A model generated the notes under the pieces. It was not told the DNA's origin and did no database searches. It saw nothing but the letters and a program-made list of their open reading frames with translations. Position numbers and translations under genes: made by a program. Positions 17,973 to 25,401 of a stretch of 64,000 nucleotides of DNA are shown in pieces; position 1 is the first letter of the stretch, and the number at the start of each line of letters is the position of its first letter. Origin of the DNA: Bradyrhizobium embrapense (GTDB taxonomy: Bacteria > Pseudomonadota > Alphaproteobacteria > Rhizobiales > Xanthobacteraceae); the NCBI RefSeq assembly GCF_001189235.2, contig NZ_LFIP02000001.1, positions 1,287,075 to 1,351,074 of the forward strand, in the 5' to 3' direction.

Positions 17973-18628
17973 TGGTCATCTCATTGCCCCCTAGATTGGC
18001 AAACATCGCATGGCCTATAAGCTATATAAATGCAACAGGAAATTCAAATTGAGGATTTCCGCGGGGGCGTTTCGGGAGCCTCGAACTTGCCGTCGGCAGC
18101 GCCACATTGCGCGAAGAAATGCCGGAGCTGCAAGCTAGTTAGCGGAATATGTGAGCGATTATTCCCGCGCGGGAGGCTCTGACAGAAAAAGTTATACGAC
18201 TTTTTGTGTATGAGAAGTTAGTCCTCACAACTGGCGCACCCTTTGCATTGACAAATGAGAACACCCAATCGGTTCTCCGACGGATTGCGAGTGCGCCATG
18301 ACAGTCGATGACAATTACACCGCAAATCAAGCAAATATTTCGCAAAATTCCAGCGAATTAATCCCGCACCCCATGCAGCCGACGGCTTGCGGGCGGGGCT
18401 TCGCAGCGATAGTTACACATGCGTTAAACCTCGTCAGAACCCCCGCATACTCGAAAAACTTCCGCGCTCCGCACCTTCATAGCTCGACCTCAAAGTTGTT
18501 AATTAGGCGCTTTGCTACCGTTAGTCATCAGGCGGAAGCCACAAACCGCCCGATCATCCACGAACAGTCCAGCGCTGACGCCATTCAGAGCCCACCTCTG
18601 ATCAACACTTTTTGCGAGGATCGAACCT
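17973..18628. other. AT-richer gene-poor stretch
   Basis: This 656-base region has visibly lower GC than its surroundings and long A/T runs, for example around 18190-18215 and 18300-18360. An open frame at 18298 runs rightward for 156 codons, but its last third overlaps the better-supported gene at 18629 in another frame, and it lacks a clear ribosome-binding site. A sigma54-like promoter lies at 18232. I cannot support a protein gene here. Confidence 0.4.
18232..18247 (+). promoter_or_regulatory. Sigma54-type -24/-12 promoter candidate
   Basis: TGGCGCACCCTTTGCA matches the RpoN consensus TGGCACG-N4-TTGCW at 10 of 12 defined positions, with the GG and GC doublets at the required 12-base distance. 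It points right into the AT-rich patch and would start a transcript near 18259, leading to the small gene at 18629. No upstream activator site was identified. Confidence 0.4.
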
Positions 18629-18814
18629 ATGGCGCATCTCAAGGTCTTCGAAGGGAATCAGTCAGCATGCAGCGAGGCGAGCGATGCCTTGGAACGCCTT
18701 GTCGCCGAGAATTTCGAGTTGCGAAATACGGCCATCGAGCTCGTGTTGCAGACCTGGATCCTGCGTGAGCGTCTTTCTGACGTCGTGACACGCAGCGCCA
18801 TGCGGCAACACTGA
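18629..18814 (+). CDS. Small helical protein, paralogue of the one at 18987
   Basis: The 61-residue protein reads MAHLKVFEGNQSACSEASDA and continues as a helix with LERLVAENFELRNTAIELVL and ILRERLSDV. An AGGA sequence lies eight bases before the ATG. Its central pattern, L-x-x-x-N-x-x-LRN-x-x-x-x-L-x-L-x-x-x-x-LRE, recurs in the convergent gene ending at 18987. The two appear to be diverged copies. Heptad-like leucines suggest a coiled-coil or small protein-binding unit. Function is unknown. Confidence 0.6.
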   Translation: MAHLKVFEGNQSACSEASDALERLVAENFELRNTAIELVLQTWILRERLSDVVTRSAMRQH

Positions 18815-18986
18815 CTGTATCGCCCTCGCCGGTGCCGATTTGCGCGAAGAGCCGCGGATAATCTGATCGTGCCGGAATTCTTGCTCGATCAGATTTTCGA
18901 TTTTAGATTGAATTTGCGCACCCTCTCGCCCATTGGCTTGGATGTGGCGGCAATTTCTGCTCGGCGAGAGAATAGGCTGACGGACT

Positions 18987-19199
18987 TTAGCTGTGGTGAA
19001 CCCGGCGCAATGCGACGCGTGGGGCGTTCTGCTCATGCGACATGCCGAACGAACGAGAGGCGGCTGGACGCTCATGGATTTCACGCAACGCGGCGATATC
19101 AAGCATCAGCGCAACGACTTCGTTGCGCAGCGACTGATTGGTCGCGAGCAACGCCTCTTCGATCGGCTGATGCGAATGTTGAACTTTGTGCTGCTTCAT
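18987..19199 (-). CDS. Small helical protein, paralogue of the one at 18629
   Basis: The 70-residue protein begins MKQHKVQHSHQPIEEALLAT and carries NQSLRNEVVALMLDIAALRE, which lines up with NFELRNTAIELVLQTWILRE in the gene at 18629. An AGGG sequence lies six bases before the start codon at 19199. The two genes converge, with 172 bases between their stops. The C-terminal 25 residues differ from the paralogue. Function is unknown. The shared helix and separate ribosome-binding sites argue that both are translated. Confidence 0.6.
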   Translation of the reverse strand: MKQHKVQHSHQPIEEALLATNQSLRNEVVALMLDIAALREIHERPAASRSFGMSHEQNAPRVALRRVHHS

Positions 19200-20336
19200 G
19201 GCGCGCCCTCGCTCTGCGGTTAAGGGTATGAGCGATGTGATTGAAGTTTCGATGACAGTGTTAGATCACACACATGGAATGCGGTTAATGGGGCAGGTTT
19301 GCGACGAACGTGGCTCCGCGCTAAATTTTCTCAATCAGGTTCCACAACCTGATCGCGAAATGTTCGATCGATGGTCTTATATGTGTCGTCGCGATGGGAT
19401 GTCGACGGCAGCGACGAGGCGCGCGACCGAAGAGCGCAACCGGAACGGACCGCGAGGCGCGACCAAGAGCATGAAATCATTTGACGATCGTTGATCGCCG
19501 CGATCGCGCGTCGAAACCGGCGATGCGCCTGCGGGCAATCACAATGTCGCCGCGTCAAAGGCCGGGACTTGGTACGGTGTTCCCGCCTCGAACCAGATAT
19601 TCCACCAGACACAGCATGCACACACTAAATCTGCTGCTTTCGATCGATCAGTTTTCTTGTCGCGCATAACAGGTTAAACCGGGCAGCATGGATCGCGGTG
19701 TCTTCTGCATTGATCATAGAATGTTTCGATCCGTTTCGAACATCGAGGCCGCGCAGACGTGAGCGCTCGGACCGCCTGGCAATGTGGCGAACGAATCAAC
19801 GCCAATATCCGATCATGGAAGATATTCGCCTCGACCGCGGGCGAACGCGACAACGCTGTTCTAATTCAAAATGAGTGGTAGTGATGCGTTCGGCTTCAGC
19901 AGAAGCAGCGAAATGCATTCGCGCTCCTATCTCACATGCGCCTGCACGATTTGCCGCGCGGACAGCGGATTCGACCAGCCGCCATAAGCATCGCTAATTC
20001 GCAACGCGCGTGACGATCGCGCGCTATTCGATTTGGCGGCTTGTCGTCGGCCGTCTTGCCATCATTGGCGAGGCAGTTGTTGCAATAGGTTGCGCAAATC
20101 CTTCGCCGCGTCCCTCTGCCGCCGGAAGCAGGATTGCCCGACTGTCGCGACCGAAACGCCCTCGCGATCAAAGCATTCAGGCGCGTGCGACCTGGGCATC
20201 GATCGCGTGCACTGGAACGATTGCGCTGGACATGATCGCCGCTGACGCGAACGCAAAACCATCGATAACTCTCGTTGCCGCACTCCGTTCCACGCCGAGC
20301 CCGGTTTTTCACGAGCTGGAATTCGCAAACGGCGCA
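19200..20336. other. Gene-free stretch of 1.1 kb in the EPS locus
   Basis: No frame here has a convincing protein pattern on either strand. The first half is AT-richer and the second half returns toward the local GC level. On the minus strand near 19940-20020 a short stop-bounded frame reads ISDAYGGWSNPLSARQIV before a stop; it has no start in frame and may be a decayed gene end. The 8-bp inverted repeat at 19334 is the only clear structure. The region may be a degenerate insertion or regulatory DNA. Confidence 0.4.
19334..19353. repeat. Inverted repeat ATCAGGTT-CCAC-AACCTGAT
   Basis: The two eight-base arms match perfectly around a four-base loop. It lies in the gene-free stretch about 135 bases upstream of the leftward small gene at 19199. 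It could be an operator for a dimeric regulator or a short RNA hairpin. Confidence 0.4.
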
Positions 20337-21365
20337 CTACGTCCGATCGACGTCGTGGTAAGCACGATACCAGGCGACAAATTCGGCAATGCCGTCCTCG
20401 ATCCGCGTCTGCGGCCGAAAGCCGATCTCACGCTCCAGATCGGAAACGTCGGCCGACGTCTCCAGGACATCCCCAGGTTGCATTGGCAACAACTGCTTTT
20501 CGGCCTGCCGGCCGAAGCCCTGCTCGAGCAGTGCCACTACGTGCACCAGTTCTTCCGGCCTGGAGTTGCCGATGTTATAGATACGCCACGGCGCCTTGCT
20601 CGAACCCGGATCGGGATGCGCTCCCGACCAGTTGACGTCGCCCTCGGGCGCGCGGCCGATCAGCCGCACCATCGCCTCGACCACGTCATCGACATAGGTA
20701 AAGTCGCGCCGCATGTTGCCGTTGTTGAACAGCTGGATCGGCTTCCCGCTTGTGATCGCATCCGCAAACGCATAGAGCGCCATGTCCGGCCGATACCATG
20801 TCCCGTACACGGTGAAGAACCGCAGCCCTGTCGTCGGGATGCGGTAGAGGTGGCTATAGGAGTGAGCGAGCAGCTCGTTGGCCTTCTTGGTAGCCGCATA
20901 CAGGCTGACCGGATGATCGACGTTGTCGTGGACCGAGAACGGCAGCTTGGTGTTGGCGCCGTAGACTGATGATGACGACGCAAACAGCAGGTGCCGGCAC
21001 GCAGTATGCCGGCAGCCCTCGAGGACGTTGAGGAAGCCCTCCAGATTGGAATCCATGTAGGCGTGCGGATTCTGCAAGGAGTAGCGCACGCCGGCTTGCG
21101 CCGCGAGATGTACCACGACCTCGAAGCGATAGCGCTCGAACAGCGCCTTCATCCCGGCACGGTCGGCGAGGTCGAGCTCCAGGAAGGTGAAGCCACGGTG
21201 CTGCTTGAGCAGATCGAGCCGCGCGCGCTTGAGCGCGGGATCATAATACTGGTTGAGATTGTCGATGCCGATGACCGGCTGCCCTGCCCGCAGCAAATGC
21301 TCCGCCAGATGGAAGCCGATAAAGCCGGCGCAGCCCGTGACGAGTAGATTGCCTGCGATCACCAC
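20337..21365 (-). CDS. NAD-dependent epimerase, UDP-glucuronate 4-epimerase-like
   Basis: This extended short-chain dehydrogenase has the NAD-binding motif LVTGCAGFIGFHLAEHLL at its start, ASSSSVYG, and the catalytic YxxxK in LYAATKKANEL. The block GLRFFTVYGTWYRPDMALYAF is characteristic of UDP-glucuronate 4-epimerases, which convert UDP-glucuronate to UDP-galacturonate. I start it at the GTG at 21365 (342 residues), which puts the Rossmann motif near the N-terminus; a GTG at 21404 would add 13 arginine-rich residues. Bradyrhizobium EPS is known to contain galacturonic acid, so a role in supplying that sugar is plausible. Confidence 0.85.
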   Translation of the reverse strand: MVIAGNLLVTGCAGFIGFHLAEHLLRAGQPVIGIDNLNQYYDPALKRARLDLLKQHRGFTFLELDLADRAGMKALFERYRFEVVVHLAAQAGVRYSLQNPHAYMDSNLEGFLNVLEGCRHTACRHLLFASSSSVYGANTKLPFSVHDNVDHPVSLYAATKKANELLAHSYSHLYRIPTTGLRFFTVYGTWYRPDMALYAFADAITSGKPIQLFNNGNMRRDFTYVDDVVEAMVRLIGRAPEGDVNWSGAHPDPGSSKAPWRIYNIGNSRPEELVHVVALLEQGFGRQAEKQLLPMQPGDVLETSADVSDLEREIGFRPQTRIEDGIAEFVAWYRAYHDVDRT

Positions 21366-21459
21366 GTTTTGCCTGTGCCTTTCGCTGCGCCGGACCGGCC
21401 GCACACGCCGTCGGGAGCGGGCCGCAGCCTCTGGCTTCGCGTTGCGGCCGCGGGGCGCG

Positions 21460-21876
21460 TCAGTTGCTGGCGGCCGGAGGTTTGTAGTCCGGAAAGCGGC
21501 TCAGGACCGCGGCCTTCATGAACTTGAAGTGCGCAATCTCGGTCGCCAACTCCTTCAGCCGACGCTGGCCGTTGGAGATCTCGGCGTCAAACAGGTCTTG
21601 ATGATAGTTGTCAAGCGCCTCACGCTCCAGATATTCGTCGGTGCCGTTTCCCAGCGTCACCGCCGCGCGGGCCAGAACATCGTCGACACGGCGGCCAAGG
21701 CCGGATTGCTCGCTCTCGGCTGCCTGCAACGCGGCCTCAATCGCGGCCATGATCGATCCGATCCGGGCGCGATCGGTCTCGGCATCGCGCTCGGCCGAAC
21801 GCGCCTTGAAACCTTCCTCGCCACGCCGCGACCTGATCAGGTCATGCGCGCGAGCCCGCAAAAACAGCTGAAACAT
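21460..21876 (-). CDS. Hypothetical helical protein
   Basis: The 138-residue protein is rich in Ala, Glu, Arg and Asp and reads as long amphipathic helices, for example ARIGSIMAAIEAALQAAESE and QRRLKELATEIAHFKFMKAA. There is no signal peptide, membrane span or cysteine. It is downstream of the gene at 21932 on the same strand and may be co-transcribed with it. No family is recognised. The composition is more protein-like than the overlapping shadow frames. Confidence 0.55.
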   Translation of the reverse strand: MFQLFLRARAHDLIRSRRGEEGFKARSAERDAETDRARIGSIMAAIEAALQAAESEQSGLGRRVDDVLARAAVTLGNGTDEYLEREALDNYHQDLFDAEISNGQRRLKELATEIAHFKFMKAAVLSRFPDYKPPAASN

Positions 21877-21931
21877 CTGTCAGTATCCGGTTCGGGCCCA
21901 CTCAGGCAGTATCGCTTAAAATCGCCCGGTC

Positions 21932-22207
21932 TTAGTTAAAAAATGGTGAATTGCCGCCTTGCCCGGCCCTCAGGTCGGCCTTCCACTTGATCCAGGCCTT
22001 GTCGTGCTTGTCATAGAGCTCGAGCCAGCGCCCCTCGACGGCCGACGGCATCAGTTCCGCACCCGAGGCTTCGCCGCCCAGCACCGGCAGCGAGGTGTCC
22101 AGTCCTTCGAATTCCGAGGTCTCTTCAAGCGTGAGACCGACCAGCACGCGCCGTCCACTGACATCGACGACATACCGCCTTGGCGAATGCCCCCTGAGAT
22201 CACTCAT
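21932..22207 (-). CDS. Hypothetical 91-residue protein
   Basis: The start at 22207 gives MSDLRGHSPRRYVVDVSGRR, with a balanced sequence downstream (VLVGLTLEETSEFEGLD, WLELYDKHDKAWIKWKADL). The longer frame to 22330 adds a Cys/Arg-rich segment that looks untranslated. The protein is acidic, soluble and without a recognised domain. The LTLEETSEFEGLD pattern is the sort seen in small conserved rhizobial proteins, but I cannot name the family. Confidence 0.6.
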   Translation of the reverse strand: MSDLRGHSPRRYVVDVSGRRVLVGLTLEETSEFEGLDTSLPVLGGEASGAELMPSAVEGRWLELYDKHDKAWIKWKADLRAGQGGNSPFFN

Positions 22208-22361
22208 GCGTGCAGGTTCCCTCGCGATGCGCAGGCCAGCGGCTGCACCCGGCCGGCACGCGAACCTGGCCCGGCTGCCGCATTGAAGACAAGATGACCG
22301 ATTGCATGTCGCCCGCCAATCCCAACTCACGACACCGCGCTACCTCTGTCGAGCTAGCCCG

Positions 22362-22559
22362 CTAGAATGCGCGGCGCATGTGGCCGAATGCGGTAACCGG
22401 CTGTTCCCGTTTCGACGGTCTGGCGGCTGACGGCGCCACATACGGCGCATAGATCCGGTATTGCGCGCGACGCTTGCGCGAGCGCCACGCGCGCGCGGCG
22501 AAACCGGAGAAGAAGCCGGCAACGAACGCCGCCGCAAGGATGAGTACAGGAGAAAGCAT
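22362..22559 (-). CDS. Small single-span membrane protein
   Basis: The 65-residue protein starts MLSPVLILAAAFVAGFFSGF, one membrane span, followed by a strongly basic patch (ARAWRSRKRRAQYRIYAP) that would hold the C-terminus in the cytoplasm. Upstream, at 22589-22598, is the TTAACATTCG word shared with the sugar-transferase promoter region. Longer frames upstream do not look like protein. Function is unknown. Confidence 0.55.
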   Translation of the reverse strand: MLSPVLILAAAFVAGFFSGFAARAWRSRKRRAQYRIYAPYVAPSAARPSKREQPVTAFGHMRRAF

Positions 22560-22722
22560 CACATTCGCCCATGTTAGACTTGATGTTATTAACATTCGAA
22601 GTTGTGACGACATCATGATTGCGTGCGCCGAAAGAATATTCAGCCACGGGAATTTTATGTGCAATCGAACGGCGCAACAATAACCAGGCGCCCACATCGG
22701 TTGTTCTCGAGAGCGAGGCGCC

Positions 22723-22908
22723 TCAGGAGAACCACCACAGCATGAATCTCAGGAACATCGAGCTGAGCAGATAAATCCACCCTGCCATCGCCAGCAGCGT
22801 CAGTCCGACGAACGCACCTGAAACGCTTCTCTCCTTGAGGCGCGCCAGCAGCGAGTGCTTTTCTTCTTGCGGATAGAACATCTCAAGCTCAAGAGGTATC
22901 TGATTCAA
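22723..22908 (-). CDS. Small membrane protein
   Basis: The 61-residue protein begins MNQIPLELEMFYPQEEKHSL and has one or two hydrophobic segments toward the C-terminus (GAFVGLTLLAMAGWIYLLSS and FLRFMLWWF). It stands alone between spacers on both sides. It resembles other short integral membrane proteins in this stretch but shares no clear motif with them. The membrane pattern and lack of a better frame support it. Confidence 0.5.
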   Translation of the reverse strand: MNQIPLELEMFYPQEEKHSLLARLKERSVSGAFVGLTLLAMAGWIYLLSSMFLRFMLWWFS

Positions 22909-23330
22909 ATCAGCTAGCAGCCAATTTCGATGATCTCATGACGGGTCACGGCAGCTACGCGCCCCGCACGTCACATGTCTCCGCTGCAAGATCTCGTGAA
23001 GGCGCGGGCCGTCGCAGAGACACGTCTCGCCATAAAAGTCTTGGCTCGGGAAATTCAGCTCGACAGGGTCAGCGATCAACTCCCGCGATCGAGGGGTCCG
23101 TGCGCCGGAAATTTCTCTTGCATGAAATTCTTGCATGAAATTCGATTTGCGCCGCGGATCGCGCGTCGCGGACCGAGCCGCTCGTCGAGCCCGGCACAGC
23201 CATGCCGGCACACGCAGGGTGGCCCTGGCGAGGCGCAGCCGTGAACCACCGCATGTCACCAGGCGCGTGCCCGCCGCATCTCAGTCCAACGATCAAGACC
23301 TCGCATGCGGAAAGACCCCCGCTCGCAGCG
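22909..23330. other. Gene-free spacer
   Basis: This 422-base region has several short overlapping frames on both strands, all rich in Arg, Ala and Ser without membrane or domain patterns, and none has a good ribosome-binding site. The repeated word around 23118-23140 (TGAAATTC twice, 15 bases apart) is the only local oddity. I see no supported feature. Confidence 0.4.
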
Positions 23331-23483
23331 TTACACCCGGAAGAAGGCAAACCAGACAATTCCGAGGATCAAGACTGCAAGTCCAATGGAGGCCGTGAGC
23401 AGCGCGAGAACCGAAGGTCCGGGTTCGGCCTGGCGCGCCTCGGTCGGGGTTTCGGTGATCTGACCGTGTCGTTCAGTTGCCAT
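23331..23483 (-). CDS. 50-residue single-span membrane protein under a stress promoter
   Basis: The protein begins MATERHGQITETPTEARQ and continues through a short polar stretch into one membrane span (LALLTASIGLAVLILGI) and the tail VWFAFFRV. A GAGG ribosome-binding sequence lies five bases before the ATG at 23483. A GGAAC-N16-CGTT sequence lies about 60-85 bases upstream in the correct orientation, so the gene is probably part of the general stress response. It is divergent from ku. Function is unknown; the size and topology suit a stress-induced membrane peptide. Confidence 0.75.
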   Translation of the reverse strand: MATERHGQITETPTEARQAEPGPSVLALLTASIGLAVLILGIVWFAFFRV

Positions 23484-23543
23484 GGTGACCTCATTGCTTA
23501 AGTGCCTGAAACTCCGGCGATTGCCGCTCCCCTTCGCAAGGCC

Positions 23544-23568
23544 AACGCGTGATCCGAAGCGATGTTCC
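23544..23568 (-). promoter_or_regulatory. EcfG (RpoE2)-type general stress promoter
   Basis: Reading leftward, GGAAC (23568-23564), 16 bases, then CGTT (23547-23544) reproduces the alphaproteobacterial EcfG consensus exactly. The start of transcription would fall near 23536, about 50 bases before the small membrane protein at 23483. No matching promoter was found on the other strand toward ku. Confidence 0.7.
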
Positions 23569-23723
23569 GAGCGGTCCGGCGGCCTTCCGCCAGCGCGTCA
23601 AACGCGCGCAGCCCGAAGCTACGGTTAACGCCGTTGCGAGATTCACCGCGCCGCGTTGTTTCAAACCGGGGTTCCCGGTGTTATCCTTCACGTTCCGTCG
23701 GTTGCGTAATCGGAGTTTTCCCT

Positions 23724-24701
23724 ATGGCCCCCCGCGCCAACTGGAAAGGCTTTTTGCGCCTTTCGCTCGTGACTTGCCCGGTTGCCCTGTACCCGGCGAC
23801 GTCGGACACCGAGAAGGTCTCCTTCAACCAGATCAACCGCAAGACCGGCCACCGGATCAAATACGCCAAGGTCGACGCGGAGACCGGTGAGGAAGTCGCC
23901 GCCGACGACATCATGAAGGGCTACAAGGTCGACACCGACACTTATATCGAGGTCACCAAGGAAGAGCTCGACGACATCGCGCTGGATTCGACCCGCACCA
24001 TCGAGATCGACGAATTCGTGCCGCGCAGCGAGATCGACAGCCGCTATCTGATCCGCCCCTATTATCTCGTTCCCGACGGCAAGGTCGGTCACGATGCCTT
24101 CGCGGTGATCCGCGAGACCATCCGCAGCATGGACAAGGTCGCGATCGGCCGCGTCGTGCTGACCAACCGCGAGCACATCATCGCGCTCGAGCCGCTCGAC
24201 AACGGGCTGATGGGCACGCTGCTGCGCTACCCGTATGAGGTGCGCAGCGAGAAGGAATATTTCGACGATATCCAGGATGTGAAGATCACCAAGGATATGC
24301 TCGATCTCGCCAAGCACATCGTCGAGCAGAAATCCGCCGAGTTCGATCCGGAGGAGTTCGAGGATCGCTACGAGCAGGCGCTGATCGATTTGATCAACCA
24401 GAAGCGCAACGGCATCAAGATCGCCAAGCCCGCGGCGAAGGCGAGCGGCAATGTCATCAACCTGATGGACGCGCTGAAGAAGAGCCTCGCCAACGAGAAG
24501 CAGGCCGCGCCCGCCAAGGCGGAAGCAAAGGCGGCGAAAGGCAAGAAGCCGAAGAAACGCATCGAGGGCCAGCGCGAGATGCTGCTGCCGATCTCGGGCA
24601 GCGGCAAGCGCGAGCCCAAGGAGGCCGTCAAGCCCGAGCCGAAGAAGGCCGAGAAGGCAACGCGCGCACAAGGCAGCGCGGCGCGCAAGAAGGCGGGTTG
24701 A
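23724..24701 (+). CDS. ku: Ku DNA end-binding protein for non-homologous end joining
   Basis: The start at 23724 (MAPRANWKGFLRLSLVTCPV) has a GGAG sequence eight bases upstream and gives 325 residues. WKGFLRLSLVTCPVALYPAT and later RYLIRPYYLVPDGK are standard bacterial Ku core sequences, in a beta-barrel that forms a homodimeric ring on DNA ends. The core ends near residue 255. The remaining 65 residues are rich in Lys, Ala and Pro, the kind of extended tail that helps DNA binding in some rhizobial Ku proteins. The partner ligase LigD is not in this window. It is divergent from the stress-promoted small gene. Confidence 0.95.
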   Translation: MAPRANWKGFLRLSLVTCPVALYPATSDTEKVSFNQINRKTGHRIKYAKVDAETGEEVAADDIMKGYKVDTDTYIEVTKEELDDIALDSTRTIEIDEFVPRSEIDSRYLIRPYYLVPDGKVGHDAFAVIRETIRSMDKVAIGRVVLTNREHIIALEPLDNGLMGTLLRYPYEVRSEKEYFDDIQDVKITKDMLDLAKHIVEQKSAEFDPEEFEDRYEQALIDLINQKRNGIKIAKPAAKASGNVINLMDALKKSLANEKQAAPAKAEAKAAKGKKPKKRIEGQREMLLPISGSGKREPKEAVKPEPKKAEKATRAQGSAARKKAG

Positions 24702-24735
24702 GGTCGCGGCGCTGCCGCAGGGCGCCGACTACATC

Positions 24736-24921
24736 TTGAAACTATGGGAGGACGCCCGGCGGGAGGTGCGTTGGCAGACCGCGGCCGAGCATCTGATCAA
24801 CGCGGCAGAACCAGGTGCCGGCTGGCTGATGTTCGCGCATCGCGATGCTTCGCGCGCCGAATGGAGACGGCGGAGGAAACTGAATCCGAAAGTGAAGCGT
24901 GTGTCCGGCGATGCTACTTGA
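24736..24921 (+). CDS. Possible small protein or gene remnant
   Basis: A TTG-started frame of 61 codons reads LKLWEDARREVRWQTAAEHL and continues INAAEPGAGWLMFAHRDASR. The pattern WQTAAEHLINAAE followed by WLMFA resembles small rhizobial proteins of about 75 residues, but the C-terminal part (RRRRKLNPKVKRVS) is low-complexity. There is no clear ribosome-binding site, and the end overlaps the convergent pilin gene by eight bases. It may be a decayed copy. Confidence 0.3.
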   Translation: MKLWEDARREVRWQTAAEHLINAAEPGAGWLMFAHRDASRAEWRRRRKLNPKVKRVSGDAT

Positions 24922-25078
24922 ATGCCGAACTGACGGCAGTGAATTGGCCGCTCACAGTGGTGCCGATGCCTTTGACGCCGGCGACGATCACAATGCTGAT
25001 GCCGCCGGCAATGATGGCGTATTCGATCGCCGTCGCGCCGACGTCATCACGCAGAAATCTTGCAAGCAACGCGCGCAT
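24914..25078 (-). CDS. flp: Flp-family type IVb pilin
   Basis: The 54-residue prepilin starts MRALLARFLRDDVGATAIEY, with an AGGAG six bases before the ATG. DDVGATAIEYAIIAGGIS is the Flp prepilin site: cleavage follows the glycine, and the Glu-Tyr pair is the family signature. The rest is a membrane-spanning helix ending with TAVSSAFK. Flp pilins are processed by the TadV peptidase and assembled by the Tad secretion machine for adhesion. No tad gene (cpaA-F, tadB, tadC) is present here, so this is an orphan copy. It is too short to appear in long-frame scans. Confidence 0.88.
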   Translation of the reverse strand: MRALLARFLRDDVGATAIEYAIIAGGISIVIVAGVKGIGTTVSGQFTAVSSAFK

Positions 25079-25401
25079 GGAAAGCTCCTGTCCGACGCCC
25101 GCGGCCCTTTTCTCCCGCGCCGTAGTAATATGCCAGCAAAACTAGGCCACATTGGTTGACGGCCCATTGACGGACAGGATGAACGGTCGCTTAAAGGTTG
25201 CAGAGAAACTCGCTGCTAGTTCTGCCTGCATCCGGATCTCGCCCCGCGAGGCGGCAGGCCGCGATTGGGCGTAAACGCATATCAGGACTACCCGATCCGG
25301 CCCCGGCGGCGCTTTACCGGTTGGCGGAATCCTGTTCCTTTATCGGTCAGGACGACAACGAGGCCGGACCGAACCGGCCGCATCCAAAGGGAGTGACCGT
25401 C
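25079..25401. other. Spacer upstream of the ThDP enzyme and the pilin
   Basis: This 323-base spacer separates the leftward pilin from the rightward ThDP enzyme and should hold both promoters. A frame open from 25198 joins the enzyme in frame, but its 68 residues are low-quality, and a good ribosome-binding site precedes 25402. No other feature is seen. Confidence 0.4.

Noticed and set aside
18298..18768. A 156-codon plus-strand frame following the sigma54-like promoter
   Set aside because: There is no clear ribosome-binding site, and the end overlaps the gene at 18629, which has a good one. The sequence shows no domain or membrane pattern. It is kept as possible but unsupported.
19331..19621. 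A 96-codon minus-strand frame in the gene-free stretch
   Set aside because: The translation is Arg/Ser-rich with no pattern, it lacks a good ribosome-binding site, and it crosses the inverted repeat at 19334.
23724..24701. A complete NHEJ operon with LigD
   Set aside because: Ku is present, but no ATP-dependent ligase, polymerase or nuclease domain sequence occurs in the flanking genes.
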